Shown here in pieces: positions 8,550 to 17,225 of a stretch of 64,000 nt of DNA. The DNA is from Methylobacterium sp. R2-1. GTDB taxonomy: Bacteria > Pseudomonadota > Alphaproteobacteria > Rhizobiales > Beijerinckiaceae. Both the position numbers and the translations under genes were made by a program. The stretch's first letter is position 1; each line of letters starts with the position of its first letter. Below the pieces are notes generated by a model, which saw nothing but the letters and a program-made list of their open reading frames with translations, did not search any database and had not been told where the DNA came from. The DNA lies in NCBI RefSeq assembly GCF_014191355.1, contig NZ_JACHWM010000004.1, forward strand, positions 186,001 to 250,000, written 5' to 3'.

Positions 8550-9005
8550 CTACCGCGGCACGATCTGGAACTTGACCACGTTCTGCGCTCGCGTGATCGG
8601 CCAGTAGTAGCGCTGCAGCGGGTTGCACGCGTACTCCGGGGCTGCGTGGTACTGCCCCTCTCCGGGCTCGAACTCCTCCGGCACCGTGAAGCACGTAGTG
8701 ATGACGCGCAGCCCGAGCCCCTGCGGCGGACGCTCGTATTTGACCGGCGGTAGGATCGCCCGGTGCGTGTGCGCGTCGAAGAGGGCGCGATCAACGTTGC
8801 CCCGGCAGTCGCGGAGATAGTTGACCTTCTGCCGGATGTAGAGGCGCCCGCCGGGCTTCACCGTAGGCGTCAGGACCGTCGTCTCCGGCACCACCACGGG
8901 CACGCCGCGATCTGCGATGAACCACGCCAGCGTGCCGGCCGTCGCGAGAATGGCCGCCGAGATGATGCCGAGGCAGGTGTAGCCGAAGAGCCGCAAGCCC
9001 ATCAT
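8550..9005 (-). CDS. Small membrane-anchored phage-like protein
   Basis: A 151-residue protein with one N-terminal hydrophobic segment (about residues 5-30) followed by a soluble part with three Cys residues (in DCRGN, TTCFT and YACNP). The start ATG overlaps the stop of the next upstream gene by 4 bp, and the second codon is also ATG. It is the last of three minus-strand genes that look like a phage lysis or tail-end module. I do not recognise a named family; a spanin-like or accessory lysis role is only a guess from the order and topology. Confidence 0.6.
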   Translation of the reverse strand: MMGLRLFGYTCLGIISAAILATAGTLAWFIADRGVPVVVPETTVLTPTVKPGGRLYIRQKVNYLRDCRGNVDRALFDAHTHRAILPPVKYERPPQGLGLRVITTCFTVPEEFEPGEGQYHAAPEYACNPLQRYYWPITRAQNVVKFQIVPR

Positions 9006-9457
9006 CGGCCGCCCCGCAGCATGGAAAACAGGTCGATGCCGTTCTTGGCGAGGGCCGCGACGCCGCCGACGAAGGCGACTGCCATGCCGCCGATCCAGAT
9101 CAACACCTTGGCGGCCGTGCGCGAGGAGGTGATGAACTCCACCGCGCCGTCGAGCTTCTGCAACTCGCGCCCGTTCTTGGCGTCGATCCAGGCGACGGTT
9201 TCAGCCTTCACCGCCATCAGGCGCTCCAGCTTCTGCACGTCGTCCACGCTGAGCGTGTCGAACCAGATGCGGAGGTGCGCCGGGAACATGTGAATGTCCC
9301 GGCCATCGCGTCGGCCCTGGCTCTCCATCAGGCGCTGATCGAACCTCTCTCCGAGTTCGGTGTTCGGGGGCGCCGGCATCCGGTCGGGCAACTGCGCCTC
9401 AAGGATGCGGACGAGTTCGCGTGCGCGCTCAAGGGACACCTCTTTTCGATGCGGCAT
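9002..9457 (-). CDS. Phage-like protein with C-terminal membrane segment
   Basis: A 151-residue protein, charged and helical over the first 115 residues, then one hydrophobic segment (about residues 118-137) and a short tail. Small proteins of this shape are common beside holins in phages of alphaproteobacteria. It overlaps the following gene by 4 bp (9002-9005) and follows the 187-residue protein by 33 bp, so the three are probably one transcript. No catalytic motif was seen, and the function is unknown. Confidence 0.6.
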   Translation of the reverse strand: MPHRKEVSLERARELVRILEAQLPDRMPAPPNTELGERFDQRLMESQGRRDGRDIHMFPAHLRIWFDTLSVDDVQKLERLMAVKAETVAWIDAKNGRELQKLDGAVEFITSSRTAAKVLIWIGGMAVAFVGGVAALAKNGIDLFSMLRGGR

Positions 9458-9490
9458 GCCATCCTCAGCGCGCAGCTGTGTCCAACGCGA

Positions 9491-10054
9491 TCAGCGCCGG
9501 GTCATCTCGTCCATGCGGCGCAGCTCGTCGGCGTTCACCGTGCCCGCGCCGATCTGCTCCTGCGCCGGGACCAGCACGGCCTGCTCGCTGGCGTGGTCAT
9601 CGAGGTCGAGCTTGCGGAAGATCCGGGCCGCGATGCCATCGGCGCCGCCGGCCGCCTTGATGACCGCGGACGGCGCGGTGTCGACGAGGTACTGCGTTCC
9701 CTTAGCGATCACCGGCACGGCCACGTTGACAGAAAGCGTCTTGCCCTTGGCCGCGCCGTTCACTGCGTTCAGGCCGTAGCCGACGCCGGCCTCAAGCATC
9801 ATCTCGACGCGCTTCTGCGTCAGGAACAGGGCCGCCCATGGATAGACCTTGCGGATGGCCTGGATGATGTAGGCCGCGATGATCGGCAGGAGGATGGTGA
9901 GGATCGGCTCGCGCAGGGAAACGGCGAGCGCGACGAGCCAGTCGCCCCACGGGATCAGCACGGGCTTGTCGCCGACGGTGGCGACCTCGGCGGCGAGAGC
10001 GGGAGACGCGGCACAGGCGAGCGCCAGCGCCGCGAGCAGAAGCACACGGGTCAT
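9491..10054 (-). CDS. Secreted or membrane phage-like protein
   Basis: A 187-residue protein that begins with a clear signal peptide (basic start, LLLAALALACAASPALA, cleavage near AEV) and has a second hydrophobic stretch at about residues 50-66. The C-terminal half is soluble and Ala-rich. It is the first gene of the minus-strand trio ending at 8550. Its position and topology fit the holin-like proteins seen in prophages of methylobacteria, but no diagnostic motif is visible, so this remains a hypothetical prophage gene. Confidence 0.6.
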   Translation of the reverse strand: MTRVLLLAALALACAASPALAAEVATVGDKPVLIPWGDWLVALAVSLREPILTILLPIIAAYIIQAIRKVYPWAALFLTQKRVEMMLEAGVGYGLNAVNGAAKGKTLSVNVAVPVIAKGTQYLVDTAPSAVIKAAGGADGIAARIFRKLDLDDHASEQAVLVPAQEQIGAGTVNADELRRMDEMTRR

Positions 10055-10113
10055 GATGATGGTCCTGATGATGGGATGCGCGGCTGCCCTACGGCGCCAA
10101 GGAGGTTGAGCAG

Positions 10114-10827
10114 TTGCGCGCTGTCCCGCGGGTGGCGGTCTACCTCGTCAAGAAAGGGGATGGTTACCGTCGCCCGGATGGGACCATCTTGAGCATCCAT
10201 GAGGCCGCTCAGCAGCGCGCCGAGGCGATCATCGCGGCTTGGGATCGGTGGCAGGCCGAACTTGAGGCATACCGGGCCGCGCATGGCTTGCCTGTGCTCG
10301 ACGCCGCCTTCGATGCCGCCACCAAAGCTTACGACGCAGCTATCCTCCGGGCGCGCGCGCTGCCCGCACACACGCTCGAAGGCCTAACGACGAAGGCCAA
10401 GATCGCCGCCGAGATTTGCCGCACAAAGGCTGATGAGGACGACGACCCTCTCGACGAAACCGCCATCCTTCAAAGCTTACTGGCCGACGTGCTGCGCATC
10501 GGCGAACAGCCCGACCCGATCTTTGCCAGCATCGCGAACACGCGGGAGGCGATCGACCATGCGCTGGCGGTTCTGGATCAGCACCGTCGTGACAACCGGG
10601 ACGCAGACCTACCGCCAGCTTGGTTCGAGGCCTGCGAGGCAGCAGAGGTCGCCTTCCAGCATGCACTCAGCGTGACGCCCACCACCCAGGCCGGCTGGCA
10701 AGGGCTGGCTCGGCTGACGCTGGACATCTGTGACGACCTTGGCTTGGATCCGAAGGAAGAGGGACTCACCGTTCTCCAGCGGATGGCCGGCAACACGTCG
10801 TCGGCAGACGTGCGGGGTCGTCAGTGA
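10114..10827 (+). CDS. Unknown helical protein next to a recombinase
   Basis: A 237-residue, mostly helical acidic protein from TTG 10114. It has no membrane segment or known motif. Its stop overlaps the start of the next small gene by 4 bp (10824-10827), and that gene in turn overlaps the recombinase by 4 bp, so the three form one operon. I do not recognise the family. Given the place beside an integrase and tRNA, it is likely prophage or island cargo. Confidence 0.6.
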   Translation: MRAVPRVAVYLVKKGDGYRRPDGTILSIHEAAQQRAEAIIAAWDRWQAELEAYRAAHGLPVLDAAFDAATKAYDAAILRARALPAHTLEGLTTKAKIAAEICRTKADEDDDPLDETAILQSLLADVLRIGEQPDPIFASIANTREAIDHALAVLDQHRRDNRDADLPPAWFEACEAAEVAFQHALSVTPTTQAGWQGLARLTLDICDDLGLDPKEEGLTVLQRMAGNTSSADVRGRQ

Positions 10828-11063
10828 GCGCCGTCGTCCCCCTTGTCACGCAGCGGCCCGTCGACCGGACCGCCCTTCGTCGCCGTGTCGAACTCGCCAT
10901 CGAGCAGGCCCTCGACGCCACCGCCCGCCTCATCGCCTTCCTCGACGTTTTGGACGGTGACGCTGACGCCGAGGACGACGACACCGCCGAGCCGACGCTC
11001 GCCGCCCTGATCACAGGCGACGCGCAGATCCGCTGGGCCGGCTTCGATGGAGAGGCGGCATGA
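10824..11063 (+). CDS. Small unknown protein in recombinase operon
   Basis: A 79-residue protein from GTG 10824 with an acidic central part (DGDADAEDDD). It overlaps the genes on both sides by 4 bp, which is the main support for its reality. The family is unknown. Confidence 0.55.
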   Translation: MSAVVPLVTQRPVDRTALRRRVELAIEQALDATARLIAFLDVLDGDADAEDDDTAEPTLAALITGDAQIRWAGFDGEAA

Positions 11064-11854
11064 GCGCACCTCTCTACGACCGGCTCAAGACCAAGGCTGA
11101 CGGCACGGCTCGGGTGCGCACCGCCATCCTGGCGATGACGGTCTGCAAGCGAGCATGGAACGTGGCGCGCCGCGACCGGCCGCGCGAGATTCCGCTCGAC
11201 AACCCGTTCGCCAAGATGGGGCTCGCCTATAAGGCCAAGGCGACGCGGCCGGTGACGCACGCCGAGCTAGTCCGCTTCGTCGCAGCCGCCGACAAAGCCG
11301 GGGAGGGGTCGATCGGCACGGCGGCGATGATCGCGTTCTTCTGGCTCCAGCGGCAGGAGGACATCCTGACCCGGCTCGCTTGGACACACTACCGGCCGGC
11401 GGACGCGCCGGGCATCGTGCGCGTGTTCCACCACAAGACCGGCGAGCTGGTCGAGGTGCCGCTGTTCGACACGGACGGCACGTCGCTCTGGCCGGAGATG
11501 ACGGCGCGCCTTGATGCGCTGCCGCGGCGCGGGACGCTGATCGTCACGCGCGATCAGCTCGACCGCCGCCGCAAGGTGCACCTGCCTTGGCAACCCGACT
11601 ACTTCCGCCACCAGGTCGCGGAGATCCGCGAGGCGGCCGGCATCGACGCGGAGGTGAAGTTCATGGGCCTGCGCCACGGCGGCAACGTCGAGGGCGCAGA
11701 GGCCGGCTTGACCGACGCGCAGCTTCGCGCGCTCAGCGGCCACCTGACGACGGCCGCTCTGCTCCGCTATGCGCAGACGACGGCCGCGCAGCGGCGCGAG
11801 GGCGCACGGAAGCGACTAGAGGCTAGAACGAAGCGGGAGGGTTTGTCGAAATGA
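11060..11854 (+). CDS. Degenerate tyrosine recombinase (integrase) beside tRNA-Lys
   Basis: A 264-residue protein that matches the core-binding end plus catalytic domain of phage integrases but lacks most of the usual N-terminal arm (full integrases are about 320-400 residues). Arg98 (LQRQED), Arg205, His228 (LSGHLT) and Tyr237 (LLRYAQT) fit the catalytic set. The usual His of the HxxR motif is replaced: the motif reads Met202-Gly-Leu-Arg205. The gene lies 58 bp from the 3' end of tRNA-Lys, the usual place for an island integrase. It probably drove integration of the left-hand accessory DNA and may now be inactive. It is translationally coupled to the small gene before it. Confidence 0.75.
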   Translation: MSAPLYDRLKTKADGTARVRTAILAMTVCKRAWNVARRDRPREIPLDNPFAKMGLAYKAKATRPVTHAELVRFVAAADKAGEGSIGTAAMIAFFWLQRQEDILTRLAWTHYRPADAPGIVRVFHHKTGELVEVPLFDTDGTSLWPEMTARLDALPRRGTLIVTRDQLDRRRKVHLPWQPDYFRHQVAEIREAAGIDAEVKFMGLRHGGNVEGAEAGLTDAQLRALSGHLTTAALLRYAQTTAAQRREGARKRLEARTKREGLSK

Positions 11855-11862
11855 GCCACTGA

Positions 11863-11907
11863 CGCCGTGTCGAAACGGCGTTCCAAGTAGGGGCTAAGTT
11901 CTTGGAA
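11863..11907. terminator. Two small hairpins between integrase and tRNA-Lys
   Basis: CGCCGT/ACGGCG (about 11863-11879) and TTCCAAG (11881-11887) pairing with CTTGGAA (11901-11907) lie just past the 3' end of the tRNA on its strand and past the integrase stop on the other. They could end either transcript; there is no strong T-run. Confidence 0.35.
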
Positions 11908-11911
11908 TGAT

Positions 11912-11987
<76 letters not shown>

Positions 11988-12186
11988 CAAGCCTCTTTGG
12001 AGAGGCCGGACCGCCGGGCCACCAGTCCCGTGCGGTGGCGGCGAATTAGCAATGGGCGGGCGGCGTGTCCAGCCCCCTTTTGAAAAGTTTTCCGACAACG
12101 CGTCGTATGCCGCCTTCCGACGACCTGTCCGCTCAAGAGCACGCCAAGGCGTGACGAGCGCTGCCGTCTCGGCTACAGCGCAAAGC

Positions 12187-13116
12187 ATGAGCCTCTCGCG
12201 ACCTCTGAGAATCGGAACCCGCGGCAGCCCGATGGCGCTCGCACAGACCGGCATGGTCCGTGATCGGATCGTAGCGGCCAATCCGGGTCTGGAAACCGAG
12301 ATCGTCGTCGTCTCGACCGTGGCCGACCGGGTGCTCGACCGGCCGCTCTCCGAGATCGGCGGCAAGGGGCTGTTCACCAAGGAACTGGAACAGGCGCTCT
12401 TCGCCGACACGATCGATGTCGCCGTCCACTCCATGAAGGACGTGGAGACCTGGCTGCCCGACGAGCTCACCATCGCCTGTATCCTGGAGCGCGACGATCC
12501 GCGCGATGCCTTCCTCAGCGCGAGCGCAGCCAACCGCCTCGCCGATCTTCCGTCCGGTGCCCGTGTCGGCACATCATCCCTGCGTCGTGGGGCTCAGGTA
12601 CTGATGCACCGGCCTGACCTTGCCATCGTGCCCCTTCGCGGCAACGCCAACACCCGCATGCGCAAGCTCGAAGCGGGAGAGTGCGATGCTACCCTGCTGG
12701 CGCTCGCTGGCCTTCAGCGCCTCGGGATGGAGGATGTCGCGCGCAGCGTGCTCTCGGTGGAGGAAATGCTCCCGGCCGTGGCACAAGGGGCACTCGGGAT
12801 TGAATGCCGGGCCGGAGACGACGCCATCCGGGCGCTGCTGAGGCCGGTTGCGTGCGCCACCACCACGACGGCGCTCGATGCGGAGCGCGGCCTCCTCGCC
12901 GAACTCGATGGCTCCTGCCGCACGCCCATCGCGGCACTCGCGCAGGTCGTGGGTGACCGCATCACCTTGGATGGCCTGCTCTTCCTGCCGGATGGCAGCC
13001 GCCATTGGGCGGTCCACCGCGAAGGTCCGGCCGCGGAGGCCGACGCGATCGGTCGCGATGCGGGGGCCGAATTGAAGCGGGCGGCGGGCGACGTCTACTT
13101 CGCCCACCTCAAGTAG
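12187..13116 (+). CDS. hemC: Porphobilinogen deaminase (hydroxymethylbilane synthase)
   Basis: A 309-residue enzyme that joins four porphobilinogen molecules into hydroxymethylbilane, the common step to haem, bacteriochlorophyll and cobalamin. The sequence begins with the family signature IGTRGSPMALAQT, has the GKGLFTKELE substrate-binding segment, and carries the dipyrromethane-cofactor cysteine in LDGSCRTPIA. The length is normal for the family. An upstream in-frame ATG (11980) would lie in the tRNA, so ATG 12187, next to the family start motif, is chosen. It is convergent with the GSCFA gene and separated from it by an inverted repeat. Confidence 0.95.
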   Translation: MSLSRPLRIGTRGSPMALAQTGMVRDRIVAANPGLETEIVVVSTVADRVLDRPLSEIGGKGLFTKELEQALFADTIDVAVHSMKDVETWLPDELTIACILERDDPRDAFLSASAANRLADLPSGARVGTSSLRRGAQVLMHRPDLAIVPLRGNANTRMRKLEAGECDATLLALAGLQRLGMEDVARSVLSVEEMLPAVAQGALGIECRAGDDAIRALLRPVACATTTTALDAERGLLAELDGSCRTPIAALAQVVGDRITLDGLLFLPDGSRHWAVHREGPAAEADAIGRDAGAELKRAAGDVYFAHLK

Positions 13117-13128
13117 CGTCGTCGCAGA

Positions 13129-13166
13129 CCCAATCCGGTCGATCCCTTCGGAACAGCGGATTTGGG
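13129..13166. terminator. Candidate shared terminator between hemC and the GSCFA gene
   Basis: CCCAATCCG at 13129-13137 pairs with CGGATTTGGG at 13157-13166 with one bulged base. It sits in the 56-bp gap between two convergent genes. There is no clean T-run. Confidence 0.45.
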
Positions 13167-13172
13167 CTTGGC

Positions 13173-14234
13173 TCAGGCGAGGCTGCGCTCGATCGTCTCC
13201 TCGTCGCAGATCACGCCGGCCGTGCCGGCGAATTCCGCCTCGCTGGCACGGGACGGAGGTGGCTCCCGTTTCTCGACCGATCCGGGCGAGAAACTCGCCA
13301 TGAACGTCCGCATCACGTGAGCGACGCCAGGCTCGGCGATGCTGCGCTGGTCCTCCTCGTAGTAGCGTCCGCCATTGGTGTGGCTCGTGATGATCTCGTA
13401 GGAGGGAAAGTAGACGAGGCGCGGATCGCATCGCTCGCACACCTCACCGGCCGCAGCGCGCAGCACCGCCTTCGAATGCGCATTCGCGACGAGCACGTGC
13501 TGGTCGCGATAGGTCGCGATCAACGGCACCGGCGAGACCGTGAGGATGACCCGCGCGGCCGCGTTGACGCTCCAGAGCCGGTCGAGGAAGCCGGAGACGT
13601 CGGCTGCCACCTCCGCGGTGCTTGCATTGACGAAGGCGACCTCGGCCGGGTCGAACCGCCCGCCGGCGACACCCGGCGCGAGGGATAGCGCTGCCCCATC
13701 GGAGCGGCAACGCCAACCCTCCGTGAGGCCGAGCGTCACGACCAGCACGTCGAGGCTCTCAAAGAGTTCGCGCACGCGGGCGAGATGGTGGTCGCGGGCT
13801 TCGATCACCGCCGCCTCGTCGGCAAAGCCGTCGGGCTCGATAGTCGGGCGGAACGGATCGACGAATCGGCCGTCCTCCCGCCGCCACACCTTGAGCCCCG
13901 GATCGAAGGCGCCGAAGGCCCGATCGAACAACTGCACGAATTGGCGGGGGCCATAGAGATTGCCGTAGCGCGCCGAAAAGGTGCCGTACTGGCGGGCCGA
14001 CGCCTCGAACTCGGTCATCCCTTCGGGTGCGGTTTCCGTGATGTGGTAGCGAAACCCGCCGCGGACGAGCGCCTGCGAGACGCGCTGCGCGAAACATGAG
14101 CCGGCGGTCGCAACCCGGTCGGTGCGCGCGATACGGAAGACGTCGCGCGGGCCCGGATCGATGGCGAAGGGCGGCACACCCGCCACCGCCTTGCGCCAGA
14201 AGCGCTCGGCCGGTAGATCGCGGTAAGGGTTCAT
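13173..14234 (-). CDS. GSCFA-family protein
   Basis: A 353-residue protein carrying the family-naming motif GSCFA (in TAGSCFAQRV, about residues 44-53), with further conserved blocks LVVTLGLTEGW and LTVSPVPLIATY. GSCFA proteins belong to the SGNH/GDSL-like esterase group and occur with surface polysaccharide genes; the exact reaction is not known. It is divergent from the WcbI-like gene, and the pair probably works on the same cell-surface glycan. ATG 14234 gives the normal N-terminus (NPYRDLP). Confidence 0.88.
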   Translation of the reverse strand: MNPYRDLPAERFWRKAVAGVPPFAIDPGPRDVFRIARTDRVATAGSCFAQRVSQALVRGGFRYHITETAPEGMTEFEASARQYGTFSARYGNLYGPRQFVQLFDRAFGAFDPGLKVWRREDGRFVDPFRPTIEPDGFADEAAVIEARDHHLARVRELFESLDVLVVTLGLTEGWRCRSDGAALSLAPGVAGGRFDPAEVAFVNASTAEVAADVSGFLDRLWSVNAAARVILTVSPVPLIATYRDQHVLVANAHSKAVLRAAAGEVCERCDPRLVYFPSYEIITSHTNGGRYYEEDQRSIAEPGVAHVMRTFMASFSPGSVEKREPPPSRASEAEFAGTAGVICDEETIERSLA

Positions 14235-14281
14235 CGCCTGATCCGATCCTGCACGCCCGCCCGCGAGAGGCCGCGCGCCGC

Positions 14282-15307
14282 TTGGCCCCGTTCCCCGCCC
14301 TTTTCAAGCCGATCGTCCCCGCCGTCCAGGCCGCTGCGGCGCGCTCGTTCTCACCGCGATCCTGGGCGAGACCGTGGCGGGCCTCGACGGGTCGGCCGCG
14401 CATCGCGGTGATCGGCAATTGCCAAGCCTCCGGGGTCGCGCAGGCCCTGCGCCTAATGCTGCCGGGCGCCGAGGTCGAGACGCTCCTCGTCGCGGGTCTG
14501 ACCCGCCGGTTCGGGCATATCGACCGGCTCGCGCGCCATCTGAGGGAGACCGACCACGTCTTCTCGCAGTTCTTTCCCGTAGGCTTCATCGCGGGCGGCA
14601 ACATCCATGGGCTGGCCGAGCGGGTACCAGGCCTGCGGCTGTTCCCGACGATCCTGTTTTCCGGTTTCCATCCCGATCTCGTTCATGTCGGTGACGAGGC
14701 GAGCCTGCGGTTGTCGCGGCTCGTCGCCTCGCCGATCGGCCCGTATCATTCGGCGATCGCGCTCCAGGGCTTCCATCGGGGCCTCAGCGTCGAGGCGACC
14801 CTGCGGCTCTACACCGGCGCCGTCTTCGACCAGCTCGGCTACTTCGATCTGTGGCAGTCAAGCGCGGACTACTTGTTGCGCACGTCCCGCGACGTCGGGT
14901 TCGGCCTGGAACGGGAGTTCGCCCTGTGGGGCCGAGGCGGCGTGTTCATGCACGTCATCAACCACCCCCGGCTGCACGTGCTCGGCGACATCGCCCGGCG
15001 CCTCGCCCGCGAGGCGGGCTGCGACCCGCTCGATATTCCCGTGGCGGCCTACGCGCCCGATACGCTGGCGGCCGAACCGGTCTGGCCGGTTCTGCCAGAG
15101 ATCGCCGAGCGGTACGGAGTGCCGGGCTCGACGCTGTTCAAGGGCGACGGACGCCGCGCTCCGTCGCGCCTGCTCGATCTGACCGAATTCGTGGCCGAGA
15201 GTTTTGCTCTCTATGCTCGGCACCGGCCGCAGGATCTCACCTGCGCCCGCCTCGGCACGTGGGATACGGTGCCGGAGATCCGTGTACTCTTCGATGCGGC
15301 CGCATAG
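14282..15307 (+). CDS. WcbI-like polysaccharide biosynthesis protein
   Basis: The product resembles WcbI, a capsule biosynthesis protein thought to be an acetyl- or acyltransferase: the start of the domain is RIAVIGNCQASGVAQAL, followed by FSQFFP and FHPDLVH blocks. The start is uncertain. The frame is open from ATG 14096, but that start would overlap the divergent GSCFA gene by 139 bp, so TTG 14282, before the domain, is given here. It is paired with the GSCFA gene in a head-to-head arrangement, which suggests joint regulation and a role in decorating extracellular polysaccharide. Confidence 0.78.
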   Translation: MAPFPALFKPIVPAVQAAAARSFSPRSWARPWRASTGRPRIAVIGNCQASGVAQALRLMLPGAEVETLLVAGLTRRFGHIDRLARHLRETDHVFSQFFPVGFIAGGNIHGLAERVPGLRLFPTILFSGFHPDLVHVGDEASLRLSRLVASPIGPYHSAIALQGFHRGLSVEATLRLYTGAVFDQLGYFDLWQSSADYLLRTSRDVGFGLEREFALWGRGGVFMHVINHPRLHVLGDIARRLAREAGCDPLDIPVAAYAPDTLAAEPVWPVLPEIAERYGVPGSTLFKGDGRRAPSRLLDLTEFVAESFALYARHRPQDLTCARLGTWDTVPEIRVLFDAAA

Positions 15308-15328
15308 AGGGCCCCGGCGCTTACGATT

Positions 15329-15724
15329 TCAGCCGGCGACGCGGCTCCGGCTCTCACTAGGGCGCGCGGCCATCACGCCGGCGAGTTCCAGAACCTCCCG
15401 CGTTTCGAACGGCTTGCGGAGATAGAAGCTACCCGGAACCGTCCGGCTCTCGACCTGTGCCGTCGTCGAGGCATAGACAATCGGCCGCTGCGGATAACGC
15501 TCACGATAGGCGCTGGCGACGGTCCAGCCATCGATCAGGCCCGGAAGGACGATGTCGGTGAACAGCCAATCGATGGACTCGCCCTCATCCCGGAGCGCCG
15601 TCAACGCGGCCTCGCCGCTGGACGCCGCCAGCACGCGCATGCCCTCACGCTCGCACAGCCGCGTCAGCATCTCCAACAACAGGTAATTGTCCTCGACGAT
15701 GAGCACGGTCGTGGCTGACGACAT
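15329..15724 (-). CDS. Single-domain response regulator (CheY-like)
   Basis: A receiver domain without an output domain, 131 residues from ATG 15724. The features are the acidic pair in LIVEDNYLLLEML, the phospho-acceptor Asp in FTDIVLPG, and the conserved Lys in LRKPF. It lies head-to-head with a small Hpt protein across about 100 bp, so the two may form a short phosphorelay without a linked kinase. The partner kinase is not in the window. Confidence 0.88.
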   Translation of the reverse strand: MSSATTVLIVEDNYLLLEMLTRLCEREGMRVLAASSGEAALTALRDEGESIDWLFTDIVLPGLIDGWTVASAYRERYPQRPIVYASTTAQVESRTVPGSFYLRKPFETREVLELAGVMAARPSESRSRVAG

Positions 15725-15827
15725 GACCCTTATCCAATTTTGGGGCGTCCTCATCACATAGCCGAACAGTTAATGCTTCGTTAACTCGATCGGCGCATAG
15801 CAACCTTTCGCAAAGCGGAGCAATGGA

Positions 15828-16226
15828 ATGAACCCGCCGGCCGCTCCTGAGCCCAGCCCTGCCCGAGCGGTTGCCTTCGATGCCGACGGTCTCGCCGAGT
15901 TGGAGGAGCTGTTCGGCCGATCACGCCTCATGGATCTGCTCGAAGTCCTCGACCGCCAAATCGCAGCTCGCTTCGATCCGCCGGCCCGTGAGCCGTCGCG
16001 GCTCGCTCAGGACGCTCACATCCTCGTCTCATCGAGCGGCGGCCTTTCTTTCCACGATCTATCAGGGGCCTGTGCCGCCCTGGAGCAGGCCTGCCTCAGC
16101 GGCGCGGAGATTGCCGTGCCGCTCGGAACCGCCGTTCATGCCGCCCGTCATGCGCGAGAAGCAATCGCGACCCTGCGCGCGGCTTCAAGTCAGACCTGTT
16201 GCTGCGCCGCAACGCCGAAGGGATAA
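15828..16226 (+). CDS. Histidine phosphotransfer (Hpt) protein
   Basis: A 132-residue helical protein with an Hpt-type motif, DAHILVSSSGGLSFHDLS, where the His in DAH is the expected phosphate carrier and the SSSGG segment matches the usual KGSSG pattern. It is divergent from the single-domain response regulator. A link to a general stress or motility relay is possible but not shown by the sequence. The C-terminal tail with three Cys residues is odd and may be outside the domain. Confidence 0.75.
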   Translation: MNPPAAPEPSPARAVAFDADGLAELEELFGRSRLMDLLEVLDRQIAARFDPPAREPSRLAQDAHILVSSSGGLSFHDLSGACAALEQACLSGAEIAVPLGTAVHAARHAREAIATLRAASSQTCCCAATPKG

Positions 16227-16572
16227 GCGACGCGACTTCGGCCTGCGCCCACGGGGCGCCGCAATTGTCGGCAGAACACTGACGCGGCGTTACGGTCGAG
16301 CTTGAACCGGTCACGGATCTCGCCGTCTCGGTTCTCCTACCCGCTAGACGATCCGTCTCACGGGCAGACAGCGGCGGCAGTGCATTCGTGAGAGACACTT
16401 AACCATCCGCGGCTACACCATCTGGGACGAGAGCGCCCTCAGCCGACGCAAGTCCGCGTGCGGGGATCGAGGTCTCAATCAAGCAGGAACTCGGGGCTGG
16501 TCCCGATCGCTGAGCGATCGTAGCGAGCACCGGCAGGACAACCGGCACGGCTCGGCCGTGAGGAGACAGACG
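16227..16572. other. Intergenic gap with a repeat-like segment
   Basis: No gene was found. The piece around 16387-16400 (GTGAGAGACACTTAACC) resembles the right end of the inverted-repeat element at 32036-32116 (GAGAGAGACACTTAGCC). A ribosome-binding AGGAGA at 16561-16566 serves pal. Confidence 0.4.
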
Positions 16573-17085
16573 ATGTCGACACCCGCGCGCATTCGTGGGC
16601 TTTCCCTGACGCTGGCACTCTGCGCCGCACTCGGGCTCGGTGCCTGCAGCAAGGACAGCGATCTCGCCGATGCCTCCGCCTTGGGCGCGGGCGGCGCCGG
16701 CGGCGTGGCACGTCCCGGCAGCGCTCAGGATTTCGTCGTGAATGTCGGCGATCGGGTCTTCTTCGAATCCGACTCGACGGATCTCACGCCGACCGCCACC
16801 GCCACCCTCGACAAACAGGCGTCGTGGCTCCAACGCTATCCGCGTTACAGCTTCCTGATCGAGGGTCACGCCGACGAGCGTGGCACGCGCGAGTACAATT
16901 ACTCGCTGGGTGCCCGCCGCGCGCAGACGGTTCAGGACTATCTCGCCTCCCGCGGCATCTCGGCCTCGCGGATGCGCACGGTCTCCTACGGCAAGGAACG
17001 TCCGGTGGCGGTCTGCAACGACATCTCCTGCTGGTCGCAGAACCGCCGCGCTGTCAGCGTCCTCGATGGTGGCGCCGGTTCCTGA
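16573..17085 (+). CDS. pal: Peptidoglycan-associated lipoprotein Pal
   Basis: A 170-residue outer-membrane lipoprotein of the Tol-Pal envelope system. It has a lipoprotein signal peptide ending in the lipobox LGAC, a Gly/Ala-rich linker, then an OmpA-type peptidoglycan-binding domain with FFESDSTDL, IEGHADERGTREYN and the ALGARRA-like LGARRAQ block. ATG 16573 is preferred over GTG 16558 because AGGAGA lies 6 bases before it. It is followed by cpoB and tilS; tolQRAB are expected upstream but are not adjacent here. Confidence 0.95.
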   Translation: MSTPARIRGLSLTLALCAALGLGACSKDSDLADASALGAGGAGGVARPGSAQDFVVNVGDRVFFESDSTDLTPTATATLDKQASWLQRYPRYSFLIEGHADERGTREYNYSLGARRAQTVQDYLASRGISASRMRTVSYGKERPVAVCNDISCWSQNRRAVSVLDGGAGS

Positions 17086-17225
17086 AACCCGTCGAGGCCC
17101 GGTTTTGCGGCCGACCGGGCCTTCTGCTAACGGGTGAGCGTGCCTCTTCGAACTCCCTGAGGTGGGAGTTTGGAGAGTGACACGACGATGGCCGCGAGCC
17201 AGAAGACCGATCGGTGCCAGCCGCC

